In this document: piece by piece, positions 8,015 through 15,906 of the stretch
Numbering within the stretch: position 1 is the first letter of the stretch
How the letters are laid out: every line of letters begins with the position of its first letter
Source: Bacteroidota bacterium
Lineage (GTDB): Bacteria; Bacteroidota; Ignavibacteria; Ignavibacteriales; Melioribacteraceae
NCBI GenBank assembly: GCA_023381535.1
Contig: JAMCSN010000263.1
Span: forward strand, 1 to 57,365
Direction of reading: 5' to 3'
Length of the DNA stretch: 57,365 nucleotides
Made by a program: the position numbers and the translations under genes
Notes under the pieces: generated by a model
Told to the model about the DNA's origin: nothing
The model's database searches: none
Seen by the model: the letters and a program-made list of their open reading frames with translations, nothing else

Positions 8015-8201
8015 AGCTAACGGCGTTGTGGCTAAGGCGCAGCCCAGAACTACAATGCCGAACTTGTTAATAATTTTTATAATTACAAAAAACTTTCATA
8101 GCACGACTACCTTGAATAAGAAACTTGAAACGGAATTACAAACTTTAAATTGCACAAATGCCGAGTGCGAAAACGCTGTCGCCTTGAGCCACTTGTTATA
8201 T
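8015..8201 (-). other. attC site of cassette 1
   Basis: Core boxes AGCTAAC (8015-8021) and GTTATAT (8195-8201), with the GGCTAAGGCGCAGCCCAGAACTACAATGCCG block. The R'' end on the minus strand (GCCATATAAC) is complementary to the cassette start at the attI junction (GTTATATGGC, 8780-8771). Confidence 0.88.
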
Positions 8202-8212
8202 GGCATTAATTA

Positions 8213-8752
8213 CTAATACCATTTTTTTAAAAACCTTCCGAACATAAAAAATGCTTTATCAATTCTTCTATTTTCATTGTTATGAAACTCATTAAAAAAT
8301 TGAATGTAGGTATCAAAATAGAAGTTAATTTTTTCGTTGTCGTTTAATTCAGATAATTCAGCGACAGCATTATTCAAAATATAATTGCAAGCTCTATATG
8401 TATGCTGGTCAAATATTGGAAACAGATTGGGATTAATGCAATGTAACCAAAATAAATTCCATATCATTCTTCCATTTAGTTGAGCATAATAGTTCCTTCC
8501 TTGTTCTAAATTATTAAGCTCAGGAAGATTATCAAGTAAAGCGATATAATTATTTCTTACAGATTGTAATTTAGCTGTTGAGAGTCTCATTCCGTTTTTC
8601 CAATGGAATAAATTCAAAACACTATTTTCACTTAACGGTGGTTGAATGTTATGAACATAGAGATTTTCTAAAGAATACTGATATTTATTCGACCAAAAAT
8701 TAATAAAAGTTTCTTGATCAGTTTCTGAAAAAGAATAAATTGATAAACTCAT
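8213..8752 (-). CDS. Hypothetical protein of the first cassette
   Basis: A 179-residue soluble protein rich in aromatic residues and asparagine, with no signal peptide or membrane segment. I do not recognise a family. The segment 'GRMIWNLFWLHCINPNLFPIFDQHTYRACNYI' looks like the best-conserved part. It is the cassette closest to the integrase and therefore probably the last one inserted. A GAGGT ribosome-binding site precedes the ATG. Confidence 0.6.
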   Translation of the reverse strand: MSLSIYSFSETDQETFINFWSNKYQYSLENLYVHNIQPPLSENSVLNLFHWKNGMRLSTAKLQSVRNNYIALLDNLPELNNLEQGRNYYAQLNGRMIWNLFWLHCINPNLFPIFDQHTYRACNYILNNAVAELSELNDNEKINFYFDTYIQFFNEFHNNENRRIDKAFFMFGRFLKKWY

Positions 8753-8773
8753 ATTTACCTCGAATACTTTGCC

Positions 8774-8956
8774 ATATAACTATTAATTATACCGAATTAG
8801 TATTCTACAATTCGGCGTTTATTTAAGAAAAAAATTCTCATCTATAATCTGCGTTCTTATTTTAAACTTCTGTAACTCCATAATACTCAACATGTTAATT
8901 ACTCTGGCATTATTGCTCAAGCTGGTTTTTAAGAAAATAATTCTCATTTATCATCT
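8774..8956 (-). other. attI-like region between intI and the first cassette
   Basis: This stretch lies between the integrase stop and cassette 1. The insertion core ATATAAC (8774-8780; GTTATAT on the minus strand) marks where cassette 1 joins. Inside are an inverted repeat CCGAATT/AATTCGG (8792-8798 and 8809-8815) and two direct copies of about 30 bases around TTTAAGAAAA-AATTCTCAT (about 8821-8850 and 8928-8956). Such repeats could be integrase-binding sites, by analogy with attI1. No strong cassette promoter could be picked. Confidence 0.6.
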
Positions 8957-10029
8957 TTAGTCCAAGGGACTCCTAACGCCAATTCCTCTATTTAGAACGT
9001 GCGTATATATCATGGTGGTCTTTACGGAATTATGTCCAAGTAGTTCCTGAACAGTCCTTATGTCGTATCCCGCTTGCAACAAATGTGTTGCGAAACTGTG
9101 TCTTAATGTATGAGGAGAAGCATGTTTAGTTATATCCGCCTTACGAACCGCTTCTTTAAATATTTTCTGAAACGTACTTTGATGCAAATGAACTCGTAAG
9201 TTCTTTTTGCTTTCTTTTACATAAACTAGACTCTTGGCGGGAAATATATATTGCCAGTTGAACTCTTTACTCGCATTTGGATATTTTCTATCAAGAGCGT
9301 ACGGAAGCGGAACTTCTACATTTTTTTTCGCTCTATCCCTAATAAACAAATTTTTAACTCGTTGAATTTGTTGTTTCAATTCTGCAATAATTTTATCCGG
9401 TAGTATTGTAATCCTGTCTTTTTCTCCTTTACCATCTCTTACCGTAATTGTTCTGTAATCTAAATCTATATCTTGTACTCTCAGCCCTAAACATTCAGAT
9501 AAACGCATTCCGCTGCCGTATAATAATTTCGAAATCAACAACGGAATCCCTTCTAAATGAGAGAGTACTTTATTTACTTCATCCTTTGATAAGACAAAGG
9601 GTAAATGCTTAACCCTGGAAACATGCTTTATATCCTCAATCCAGCCAACATCTTTATGAATTACTTTTTTGTATAAATATAGAATACCCTGCAATGCCTG
9701 ATTCTGAGCCTGACCCGTGAGATAATTCCATTTATGTTCGTACATATCGGTTGTCATTCTACTAAAATATTTTTTTCCCATAATAAAACGTTTTTCTATC
9801 TCACGGGTTAAAAAGCAGAAACATGTCTACTGACCACAAGATAATTTAGAAAATTTTTTATTTCTTCACTGCTAAGTTTATCTGGGTGAGTCTTATTATT
9901 GAAGATTATGAATTGCTTAATCCACGAGGTGTAGCTTTCTTCGGTTTTGCGCGAATAATGATTGACTCTAAGTTCGGTTCGCACCAAATCTAGAAGCTTC
10001 GGTTTATTTTCCCCTTTAACCCTTTCCAT
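8957..10029 (-). pseudogene. intI: Integron integrase (IntI), interrupted
   Basis: A tyrosine recombinase of the integron class in two pieces. The N-terminal SAM-like domain (9808-10029) reads KPKLLDLVRTELRVNHYSRK... and ends VVSRHVSA. The catalytic part (8957 to about 9705) resumes with QAQNQALQGILYLYKKV and has R93, H224, R227, H250 and Y259 (numbered in the downstream fragment) plus the IntI-specific insert 'YALDRKYPNASKEFNWQYIFPAKS'. Between them about 101 bases have been inserted with stops and a frame change, so the full enzyme should not be made. Without the insert the frames would join as VSA-QA-QNQAL. The gene reads in the same direction as the array, its 3' end facing attI. Confidence 0.9.
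9711..9810. mobile_element. Insertion of about 101 bases with inverted-repeat ends inside intI
   Basis: Near-terminal inverted repeats TGACCCGTGAGATA (9711-9724) and TATCTCACGGGTTA (9797-9810) enclose an AT-rich centre and no gene of its own. The integrase reading frame is continuous if about 101 bases here are removed. No target duplication is evident. It may be a small non-autonomous (MITE-like) element. Alternatively it may be an attC-like hairpin, since its ends resemble the CGGGTTA ends of the array's attC sites, though its stem lacks the unpaired bases of a true attC. Confidence 0.6.
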
Positions 10030-10054
10030 AAAATGTTTTGTGTTCCTCCCGAAT

Positions 10055-10085
10055 CCAACATAAGACAATCGGCTCAAACTTTCAA
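10055..10085 (-). promoter_or_regulatory. Probable promoter of intI
   Basis: On the minus strand TTG (10085-10083), 20 bases, then TATGTTGG (10062-10055), near the TAnnTTTG pattern. A GGGAGGAA ribosome-binding site follows at 10050-10043, somewhat far (13 bases) from the ATG chosen at 10029. Confidence 0.45.
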
Positions 10086-10173
10086 CTATAAACTGGAGCT
10101 CTAAACGTTTCAACGTGCAAACTCTTAACTCGCAACCGGCAAACCCGCAACCCGACAACTTCTATCTAAAATC

Positions 10174-10312
10174 CAAAATTCAAAACTCAAAACTCAAAAC
10201 TCAAAATTCAAAACTCAAAATTCAAAATTCAAAACTCAAAATTCAAAACTCAAAACTCAAAATTCAAAACTCAAAACTCAAAACTCAAAATTCAAAACTC
10301 AAAATTCAAAAC
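10174..10312. repeat. Heptanucleotide tandem repeat CAAAA(C/T)T
   Basis: About twenty uninterrupted copies of a 7-base unit, CAAAACT or CAAAATT, in mixed order, just upstream of intI. An open frame crosses it (reading IQNSKLK over and over) but is an artefact of the repeat. It resembles the short tandem heptamers described in cyanobacteria. The rest of the 10160-10566 gap contains no gene I can recognise. Confidence 0.9.
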
Positions 10313-10566
10313 TGCCAACTGCCAACTGTCCCATACTGTATTACCTTCTACATTGGTTTTCATCGTCTTTCTTATTTTATTTATAATCAAACTGTTGTAT
10401 TGCGCTGGCTAATATTTTAATACTCAAAATTTTCCTTTATCCATTTCATAGTTCTGCATACTGATCTCGCATTCGCTCTACTTCCGTTCTGAATCCGTCT
10501 TGAAACCGTTTTAACCCGCATCAAACTCCGATGTAACTGCCAGTATCAAACTATCCCGCCGTTGTA

Positions 10567-12024
10567 TTGCAGAAGTTGCCCGAGCATGCCGCGCCTTTAC
10601 GGTTCATTTCTAAATTAGTTATATTTATTAAGGAAGAATTGATTTGGGTTAAATTGTATCCATTGGCGGCTAAGAAGAGAATAATTGTTATCGGCGGCAA
10701 TGCTGCGGGTCCGGCTGCGGCTGCAAAGGCAAAGCGCACCGCGCCCGATGCAGATGTTACGATGATTGAAGCCGGGGAATTTATTTCCACTGGCACGTGC
10801 GAACTGCCCTATGTGCTCAGCGGTGAAATTAAGAATTATGAAAACGTGGTTTTTTACAGCGCGTCTTCGTTCGAAAGTGAAAAGGGAGTTAAAGTTTTAA
10901 CCGGTCATCACGCCGAAAAAATTAGCAGACCGGAGCGCGTTCTCGTCGTTAAGGATTTGAAGAACGGTCAGAAGCTCGAACTGAATTATGACAAGCTGAT
11001 TTTGTGCACCGGATCGAAAGCGAAAACACTTGCCGCGCTGCCTAACTGTCTGGTTAACTCGTTCACGCTGAAATCCGTTGGTGATCTTCTTGCAATTAAA
11101 AATTATGTAGAACGGAACCGCACCAAGAAAGTTTTGATAATCGGCGCCGGTTACATCGGACTTGAAACCGCGGACGCACTTCACGCGCTCGGCTGCGAAG
11201 TGACAATTTTGGAAAAAGAAAATCTTCCTCTGCCCGGTGCTGAAAATGAAACGCGCAATTTGGTTTTGGATCTGTTGAATCAGAAAAAGATAAATTTTAT
11301 CGGCGGTGCAAAAGATGTAAGATACTTACACGATGAAAACAAATTCCTAAGTATGAAGTTTGAAGGACGAAGTACAGAGTATGATATTGTTCTTACTTCA
11401 ATTGGATTTGAGCCGAACAACACACTGGCTGTTTCGGCAAAACTCGGTATTGGTAGTTTCGGCGGAATAAAAGTCGATCAGAAACTCCGCACGAGCGACC
11501 CAAATATTTTTGCCGCGGGGGACTGCACGGAAGTTGTGAATCGTATTACCGGCAAACCGGATTATTTTCCGCTTGCAACTTACGCGCATCAAAGCGGTCA
11601 CACAGCCGGAGAAAATGCCGCGGGTGGAAATGCTATTGTTCATTCTGTCGTAAAAAATATTGCAGTAGAATTATTTGGGAAATCGTTAGTCACAGTTGGT
11701 TTAAGTTCTGCCGAGGCGAAAAAATACCGCTACAATTTTGCGTCTGTCAATGCCGTTGCGCAAAATCTTGTTAAGGTTATGCCCGCGGCGGAAAGTGTTT
11801 TCGGTAAACTAATCTTCGACAAGAACACAAAACAATTTTTGGGCGCAAATTTTTTCGGCAACAAAGAAGTAATTGGCTACGGCGACTTGATTTCGACATA
11901 CATCCACAATAAAATCCGGGTGACTGAACTGGCGAATGTGAATTACAATTACACGCCGCCGCTTTCACCGTTTGTAAATATCTTGTCCATACTCGGCAGA
12001 AAAATTGAGAGAGAACTGAAATGA
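10567..12024 (+). CDS. CoA-disulfide reductase/NADH oxidase-like flavoprotein
   Basis: A 485-residue pyridine nucleotide-disulfide oxidoreductase with a single redox cysteine. The FAD-binding motif is 'RIIVIGGNAAGPAAAAKAKR'; the active-site 'STGTCELPYVLSG' has the single cysteine typical of CoA-disulfide reductases and NADH oxidases. A second Rossmann motif 'KVLIIGAGYIGLETADAL' binds NAD(P)H, 'NIFAAGDCTEV' closes the FAD site, and a dimerisation domain ends the protein. It may reduce CoA disulfide, polysulfide or oxygen. The first 35 or so residues are atypical; the true start is probably an internal TTG near 10640-10660. It overlaps upp by 4 bases. Confidence 0.85.
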   Translation: MQKLPEHAAPLRFISKLVIFIKEELIWVKLYPLAAKKRIIVIGGNAAGPAAAAKAKRTAPDADVTMIEAGEFISTGTCELPYVLSGEIKNYENVVFYSASSFESEKGVKVLTGHHAEKISRPERVLVVKDLKNGQKLELNYDKLILCTGSKAKTLAALPNCLVNSFTLKSVGDLLAIKNYVERNRTKKVLIIGAGYIGLETADALHALGCEVTILEKENLPLPGAENETRNLVLDLLNQKKINFIGGAKDVRYLHDENKFLSMKFEGRSTEYDIVLTSIGFEPNNTLAVSAKLGIGSFGGIKVDQKLRTSDPNIFAAGDCTEVVNRITGKPDYFPLATYAHQSGHTAGENAAGGNAIVHSVVKNIAVELFGKSLVTVGLSSAEAKKYRYNFASVNAVAQNLVKVMPAAESVFGKLIFDKNTKQFLGANFFGNKEVIGYGDLISTYIHNKIRVTELANVNYNYTPPLSPFVNILSILGRKIERELK

Positions 12025-12647
12025 GAAATTTCTTTTTGGTAGAGAATCCGTTGATTAAACAAGACGTAACTATTCTGCGCGACAAACGCACCGATCCCGC
12101 CGGGTTCCGTTCGGCGCTAAACAGAGTTTCCTATTCACTTGCGATAGAAATTTGCAAATCGTTTGAACTGGATGAATTCGAAGTTGAAACTCCGCTCGAA
12201 AAAACAAAAGGTTACAAACTTTCTAAACAGATTGTGCTCGTCCCCGTGCTGCGTGCGGGACTGAGCATGGTCAGTTCGTTTCTCGAAATGATTCCGCAAG
12301 CTAAAGTTGGTCACATCGGTCTGCAGCGCGACGAAAAAACTTTGCAGCCGATCGATTACTACTACAAAACTCCGGATAACCTCGGCGCGTCGGTTACAAT
12401 TCTTCTCGATCCAATGCTTGCAACAGGCGGAAGTGCGGTGGCTTCATTCAATTCGTTGAAACAGAAAGGCGCCAAGAAATGTGTTCTCGCCTGTTTGATT
12501 TCCGCACCGGAAGGCGTTGAAAAAATGAACGCCGAACATCCCGAAGTACCTATTTACACTGCTGCTCTGGACATACAATTGAATTCGAACGGATACATTA
12601 TGCCGGGTTTAGGCGATGCGGGCGATAGAACTTTTGGAACATTTTAG
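12021..12647 (+). CDS. upp: Uracil phosphoribosyltransferase
   Basis: A 208-residue enzyme converting uracil and PRPP to UMP (pyrimidine salvage, cytoplasm). Normal family length. Landmarks are 'VLVPVLRAGLSMVSSFLEMIPQAKVGHIGLQRDEKTLQPIDYY', the PRPP loop 'ILLDPMLATGGSAVASFNSLKQKGAK' and the uracil-binding C-terminus 'GYIMPGLGDAGDRTFGT'. The start codon overlaps the stop of the flavoprotein gene (ATGA), indicating translational coupling. Confidence 0.97.
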   Translation: MRNFFLVENPLIKQDVTILRDKRTDPAGFRSALNRVSYSLAIEICKSFELDEFEVETPLEKTKGYKLSKQIVLVPVLRAGLSMVSSFLEMIPQAKVGHIGLQRDEKTLQPIDYYYKTPDNLGASVTILLDPMLATGGSAVASFNSLKQKGAKKCVLACLISAPEGVEKMNAEHPEVPIYTAALDIQLNSNGYIMPGLGDAGDRTFGTF

Positions 12648-12685
12648 ATTAATAAGAAGTTCATACTTTAAAAAGAGTTGATGAA

Positions 12686-12904
12686 ATGAGTGTTATAACC
12701 GAATCGATAATAAAGTGCCCTTATTGTGGTTTTGAAAAATTAGAAACAATGCCGGAAAATGCTTGTCAGCATTTTTACGTTTGTGAAAGTTGTAATAAAG
12801 TTTTAAAACCGAAGGAAGGGGATTGCTGCGTTTTTTGTTCTTACGGTACTGTAAAATGTCCGCCTCAACAAGCGGCAGAGCCATTTAAAAAAGGTTGTTG
12901 TTAA
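12686..12904 (+). CDS. GDCCVxC-domain small cysteine-rich protein
   Basis: A 72-residue protein with nine cysteines: 'CPYCGF' near the N-terminus, 'CESCNKVLKPKEGDCCVFCSYGTVKCPP' in the middle and a terminal 'KKGCC'. The GDCCVFCSYG motif defines the GDCCVxC family, in which some members contain selenocysteine; here the site is a normal TGC codon. A metal-binding or redox role is likely but unproven. Its stop codon shares bases with the start of the next gene (TAAATG). Confidence 0.8.
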   Translation: MSVITESIIKCPYCGFEKLETMPENACQHFYVCESCNKVLKPKEGDCCVFCSYGTVKCPPQQAAEPFKKGCC

Positions 12905-15082
12905 ATGGAAGCGACGATCAGCGTAAAACATCAGCGGATGCTGGATGATCTTCTGAAGATTTGCAAAACGAATCTTCCCGCTGTGAATGAAGAGCTAATC
13001 AAAAAAGCTTTTCAGCTGAGCTATGAATCGCACAAGAACGATTTCCGCGCTTCCGGCGAGCCGTATTTCAATCACCCATACGAAGTTGCGATGATAATTG
13101 CGCGTGAAATTCCGCTCGATGATGTTTCTGTTGTTAGCGCGCTGCTTCACGATGTGGTGGAGGATTCCGATATCAGTTTGGATTTTCTCGGCAAAGAGTT
13201 CAATAAAGAAATTGCAGAAATTGTTGACGGCGTTACAAAAATCGGCGGCGTCTTCAAAGGTCAGGAAATTACTCAAGCAGAAAATTACCGCAAACTTCTT
13301 CTCTCGATGGTAAAAGATGTTCGCGTTATTCTAGTAAAGTTTGCCGACCGGCTTCACAATATGCGAACGCTTGAGTTTGTTCATCCGCAAAAGCAGAGAA
13401 GAATTGCAAAAGAGACTCTGGAAATTTATGCGCCGTTCGCTCACAGATTCGGTTTAGCGGTACTGAAATGGGAATTGGAAGACCTTGCGTTCAAGTATCT
13501 CAACAAAGAAGCTTACGAAGACATTGCGAAAAAGATCAAGGACACGCGGAAAGAAAGAGAAGCGTTCATCGCAAAATTTTCCAAACCGATTGTTGAGAAG
13601 TTGAAAGAACTTAATCTTAAATACGAAATGGGCGGGCGGCCGAAACATCTTTACAGCATCTATAGAAAAATGATCATTCAAAACCGGCCGTTCGAAGACA
13701 TTTACGATCTGCTGGCTCTCAGAATTATTCTTGAGAACAACGATCCCAACGAATGTTATTATGTGCTTGGCGTGATTAACCAGCTTTATAAACCGATCAG
13801 CGACCGGTTCAAAGATTTTATTTCCATTCCGAAGAAGAATAATTATCAATCAATCCACACAACGGTAATCGGTCCGGAAGGAAAGTTGGTTGAAGTTCAG
13901 ATCAGAACTAGAAAGATGCACGAGATTGCAGAGAAAGGTGTTGCCGCACACTGGAAGTACAAAGAAAAACTTGTCTCAACGGATAAAGATCTTGAGGAAT
14001 GGGTTAATTGGGTTAGGGATATTTTCGAAAATGCTTCGAAGGATGAAGCGACAAAGGAAATTCTTGCCAGTTTCAAACTGAATTTGTACCAGGATGAAAT
14101 TTATATTTTCACGCCGAAAGGAGATTTGCGGCGGCTTCCTCTCAATTCAACGCCGGTAGATTTTGCGTTCGAGATTCACAGCAATGTCGGTTACCGGTGT
14201 ATCGGCGCAAAGGTTAACGGCAAGATTGTCCCTCTCGATACCGTGATTCACAGCGGCGATCAGGTAGAAATTATCACGTCGAAAAATCAGCATCCGAATA
14301 AAAGCTGGCTGCAGTTTGTTCAGACGCATAAAGCGAAGAACAGCATCAGAAAATATCTGAACAAAGAAGAAGAGAAGCTGATTGAAAACGGAAAAGAAAT
14401 TTGGGAGAAAAAAATTAAGAAGCTCAAACTTTCTTTTTCCAACGATGAACTTCTTAAGCTGGCGAGAAAGTTAAAGTTTGACAACACCAGGCAGCTTTAC
14501 AAAGCCATTGCCCATGAAAAAGTTAATCTCGACGAGCTTCTGAATCCAACGATAGAAGTGGAAGACAAAAGTGCGCCCGATATTGCGTTCGAAAAATTTA
14601 TGGATGTCGCACGCACAACCGCCGGCGGAGTTGTTGTCGAAGGAGATCAGAAAGGTTTCGCGTATTCATACGCTAAGTGCTGCAATCCTATTCCCGGTGA
14701 TCAGGTTATAGGTTACGTTACGATAGGTGAAGGAATAAAAATTCATCGTAAGGACTGCAAGAATTTAATTAACATGGTTAAGACGAACGAGAGCAGACTG
14801 GTTCCGGTTTCCTGGCCGAAGACGAACGGTGCGTTCTTCGTTGCCGGAATTATTATACGCGGAGAGGACATGCCCGGCATTTTGAAAGACATTTCAAACA
14901 GCATCACGACTTATCAGAACACGAACATAAAGTCTGTTAACATTACAACCGGAGATTCCATGTTCAAAGGAACCATCACGGTTTATGTTAAAGATTTGGA
15001 TCACCTGATGAAATTGATTGACCGGTTGAAAAAGAACCGCGGCATTTATTCCGTTGAACGGTTTGACACTGAAAATTCATAA
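12905..15082 (+). CDS. spoT: Bifunctional (p)ppGpp synthetase/hydrolase
   Basis: A 725-residue Rel/SpoT protein controlling the stringent response. Domains in order: HD hydrolase with 'HPYEVAMIIA' and 'LLHDVVEDSDI' (about residues 30-180); synthetase with 'GRPKHLYSIYRKM' and 'RFKDFISIPKKNNYQSIHTTVIGPEGKLVEVQIRT' (about 230-350); a TGS domain 'IYIFTPKGDLRRLPLNSTPVDFAFEIHSNVG' (about 395-460); a zinc-finger region with 'AKCCNPIPGDQVIGYV'; and a C-terminal ACT domain. Both catalytic halves look intact, as expected for the single Rel enzyme of this lineage. ruvX follows after 16 bases. Confidence 0.95.
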   Translation: MEATISVKHQRMLDDLLKICKTNLPAVNEELIKKAFQLSYESHKNDFRASGEPYFNHPYEVAMIIAREIPLDDVSVVSALLHDVVEDSDISLDFLGKEFNKEIAEIVDGVTKIGGVFKGQEITQAENYRKLLLSMVKDVRVILVKFADRLHNMRTLEFVHPQKQRRIAKETLEIYAPFAHRFGLAVLKWELEDLAFKYLNKEAYEDIAKKIKDTRKEREAFIAKFSKPIVEKLKELNLKYEMGGRPKHLYSIYRKMIIQNRPFEDIYDLLALRIILENNDPNECYYVLGVINQLYKPISDRFKDFISIPKKNNYQSIHTTVIGPEGKLVEVQIRTRKMHEIAEKGVAAHWKYKEKLVSTDKDLEEWVNWVRDIFENASKDEATKEILASFKLNLYQDEIYIFTPKGDLRRLPLNSTPVDFAFEIHSNVGYRCIGAKVNGKIVPLDTVIHSGDQVEIITSKNQHPNKSWLQFVQTHKAKNSIRKYLNKEEEKLIENGKEIWEKKIKKLKLSFSNDELLKLARKLKFDNTRQLYKAIAHEKVNLDELLNPTIEVEDKSAPDIAFEKFMDVARTTAGGVVVEGDQKGFAYSYAKCCNPIPGDQVIGYVTIGEGIKIHRKDCKNLINMVKTNESRLVPVSWPKTNGAFFVAGIIIRGEDMPGILKDISNSITTYQNTNIKSVNITTGDSMFKGTITVYVKDLDHLMKLIDRLKKNRGIYSVERFDTENS

Positions 15083-15098
15083 CAACAGATGAAACTTT

Positions 15099-15524
15099 TT
15101 GAAAGAAGCTAGAATACTTGCCATCGATTTCGGTGAAAAGAGAATCGGGTTAGCCGTTACCGATCCACTGAATATTTTTGGCTATCCTTTATCAACACTT
15201 CAGAACGATTCCAAATTCTGGAATAATCTTTCCAAAATTATTTCCGAATATTCGGTTGTTAAGATTGTTCTCGGTTATCCGCTGAAAGAAAGCGGCGAAC
15301 AATCGTCAAGTACCAAGATGGTTGTCGCATTCAAAGAGGAATTGGAAAAACGAATTACTCTTCCGGTGGAATTGGTTGACGAACGCTATTCTTCCGATAT
15401 AGCCAAACAGAGAATCATTGCATCGGTCAGTTCGAAAAAGAAAAGGCGGGATAAATCATTGCTCGATAAAAACGCGGCGGCTGTTATACTTGAGGATTAC
15501 CTAAACGCCCAAAATAATCGTTGA
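15099..15524 (+). CDS. ruvX: RuvX/YqgF Holliday junction resolvase-like protein
   Basis: A 141-residue RNase H-fold protein implicated in pre-16S rRNA processing and Holliday junction resolution. It has 'ILAIDFGEKRIGLAVTDPL', 'VLGYPLKESGEQSS', 'VELVDERYSSDIA' and 'DKNAAAVILEDYL', carrying the conserved acidic residues. The start appears to be TTG at 15099: the nearby ATG at 15089 is in another frame and stops after seven codons. It is the last gene of the spoT operon. Confidence 0.92.
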   Translation: MKEARILAIDFGEKRIGLAVTDPLNIFGYPLSTLQNDSKFWNNLSKIISEYSVVKIVLGYPLKESGEQSSSTKMVVAFKEELEKRITLPVELVDERYSSDIAKQRIIASVSSKKKRRDKSLLDKNAAAVILEDYLNAQNNR

Positions 15525-15552
15525 GTTTTTGGCTTAAGAAAGCAATATTAAA

Positions 15553-15582
15553 TTGACATTTTTATCATTATAAACTATTTTG
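15553..15582 (+). promoter_or_regulatory. Possible promoter of the shell-protein operon
   Basis: TTGACA at 15553-15558 is followed by TATTTTGG at 15576. The pair fits a TTG...TAnnTTTG promoter with one mismatch, or a sigma70-type -35 box with a weak -10. It precedes the first shell gene by about 33 bases. Confidence 0.4.
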
Positions 15583-15614
15583 GATCAGTAATAAAACCAA
15601 TAGGGAGCACATCT

Positions 15615-15896
15615 ATGACACTTGACGCACTCGGAATGATTGAAACCAAAGGGCTGGTTGGCGCAATTGAAGCAGCCGATGCCATGGTAAAAGCCGCAAA
15701 AGTAGAACTGATCGGAAAAGAAACGATCGGCGGCGGCTACGTTACGGTTATGGTTCGAGGCGATGTTGGTGCTGTTAAAGCTGCAACCGATGCCGGCGCA
15801 GCAGCAGCTCAAAGAGTTGGAGAATTGGTTTCAGTTCACGTCATTCCTCGCCCTCATGCTGATGTTGAAATGATCCTTCCCAAAAGAGCAAAATAA
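15615..15896 (+). CDS. Bacterial microcompartment hexameric shell protein (BMC-H)
   Basis: A 93-residue single BMC-domain protein of the PduA/EutM/CcmK type that assembles into hexameric tiles with a central pore. Family hallmarks: '[29 protein letters not shown]', '[51 protein letters not shown]'. The length is standard. A GGGAG ribosome-binding site lies upstream. It is followed after 10 bases by a second, longer BMC protein, so the two are co-expressed. No enzyme gene is in the same operon. Confidence 0.96.
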   Translation: MTLDALGMIETKGLVGAIEAADAMVKAAKVELIGKETIGGGYVTVMVRGDVGAVKAATDAGAAAAQRVGELVSVHVIPRPHADVEMILPKRAK

Positions 15897-15906
15897 AGAT
15901 TAGAGC

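Noticed and set aside
10174..10312. CRISPR array
   Set aside because: The units are 7 bases with no spacers and there are no cas genes; it is a simple tandem repeat.
10115..10420. Open reading frame of repeating IQNSKLK units
   Set aside because: It is produced by translating the CAAAA(C/T)T tandem repeat; there is no ribosome-binding site or plausible protein domain.
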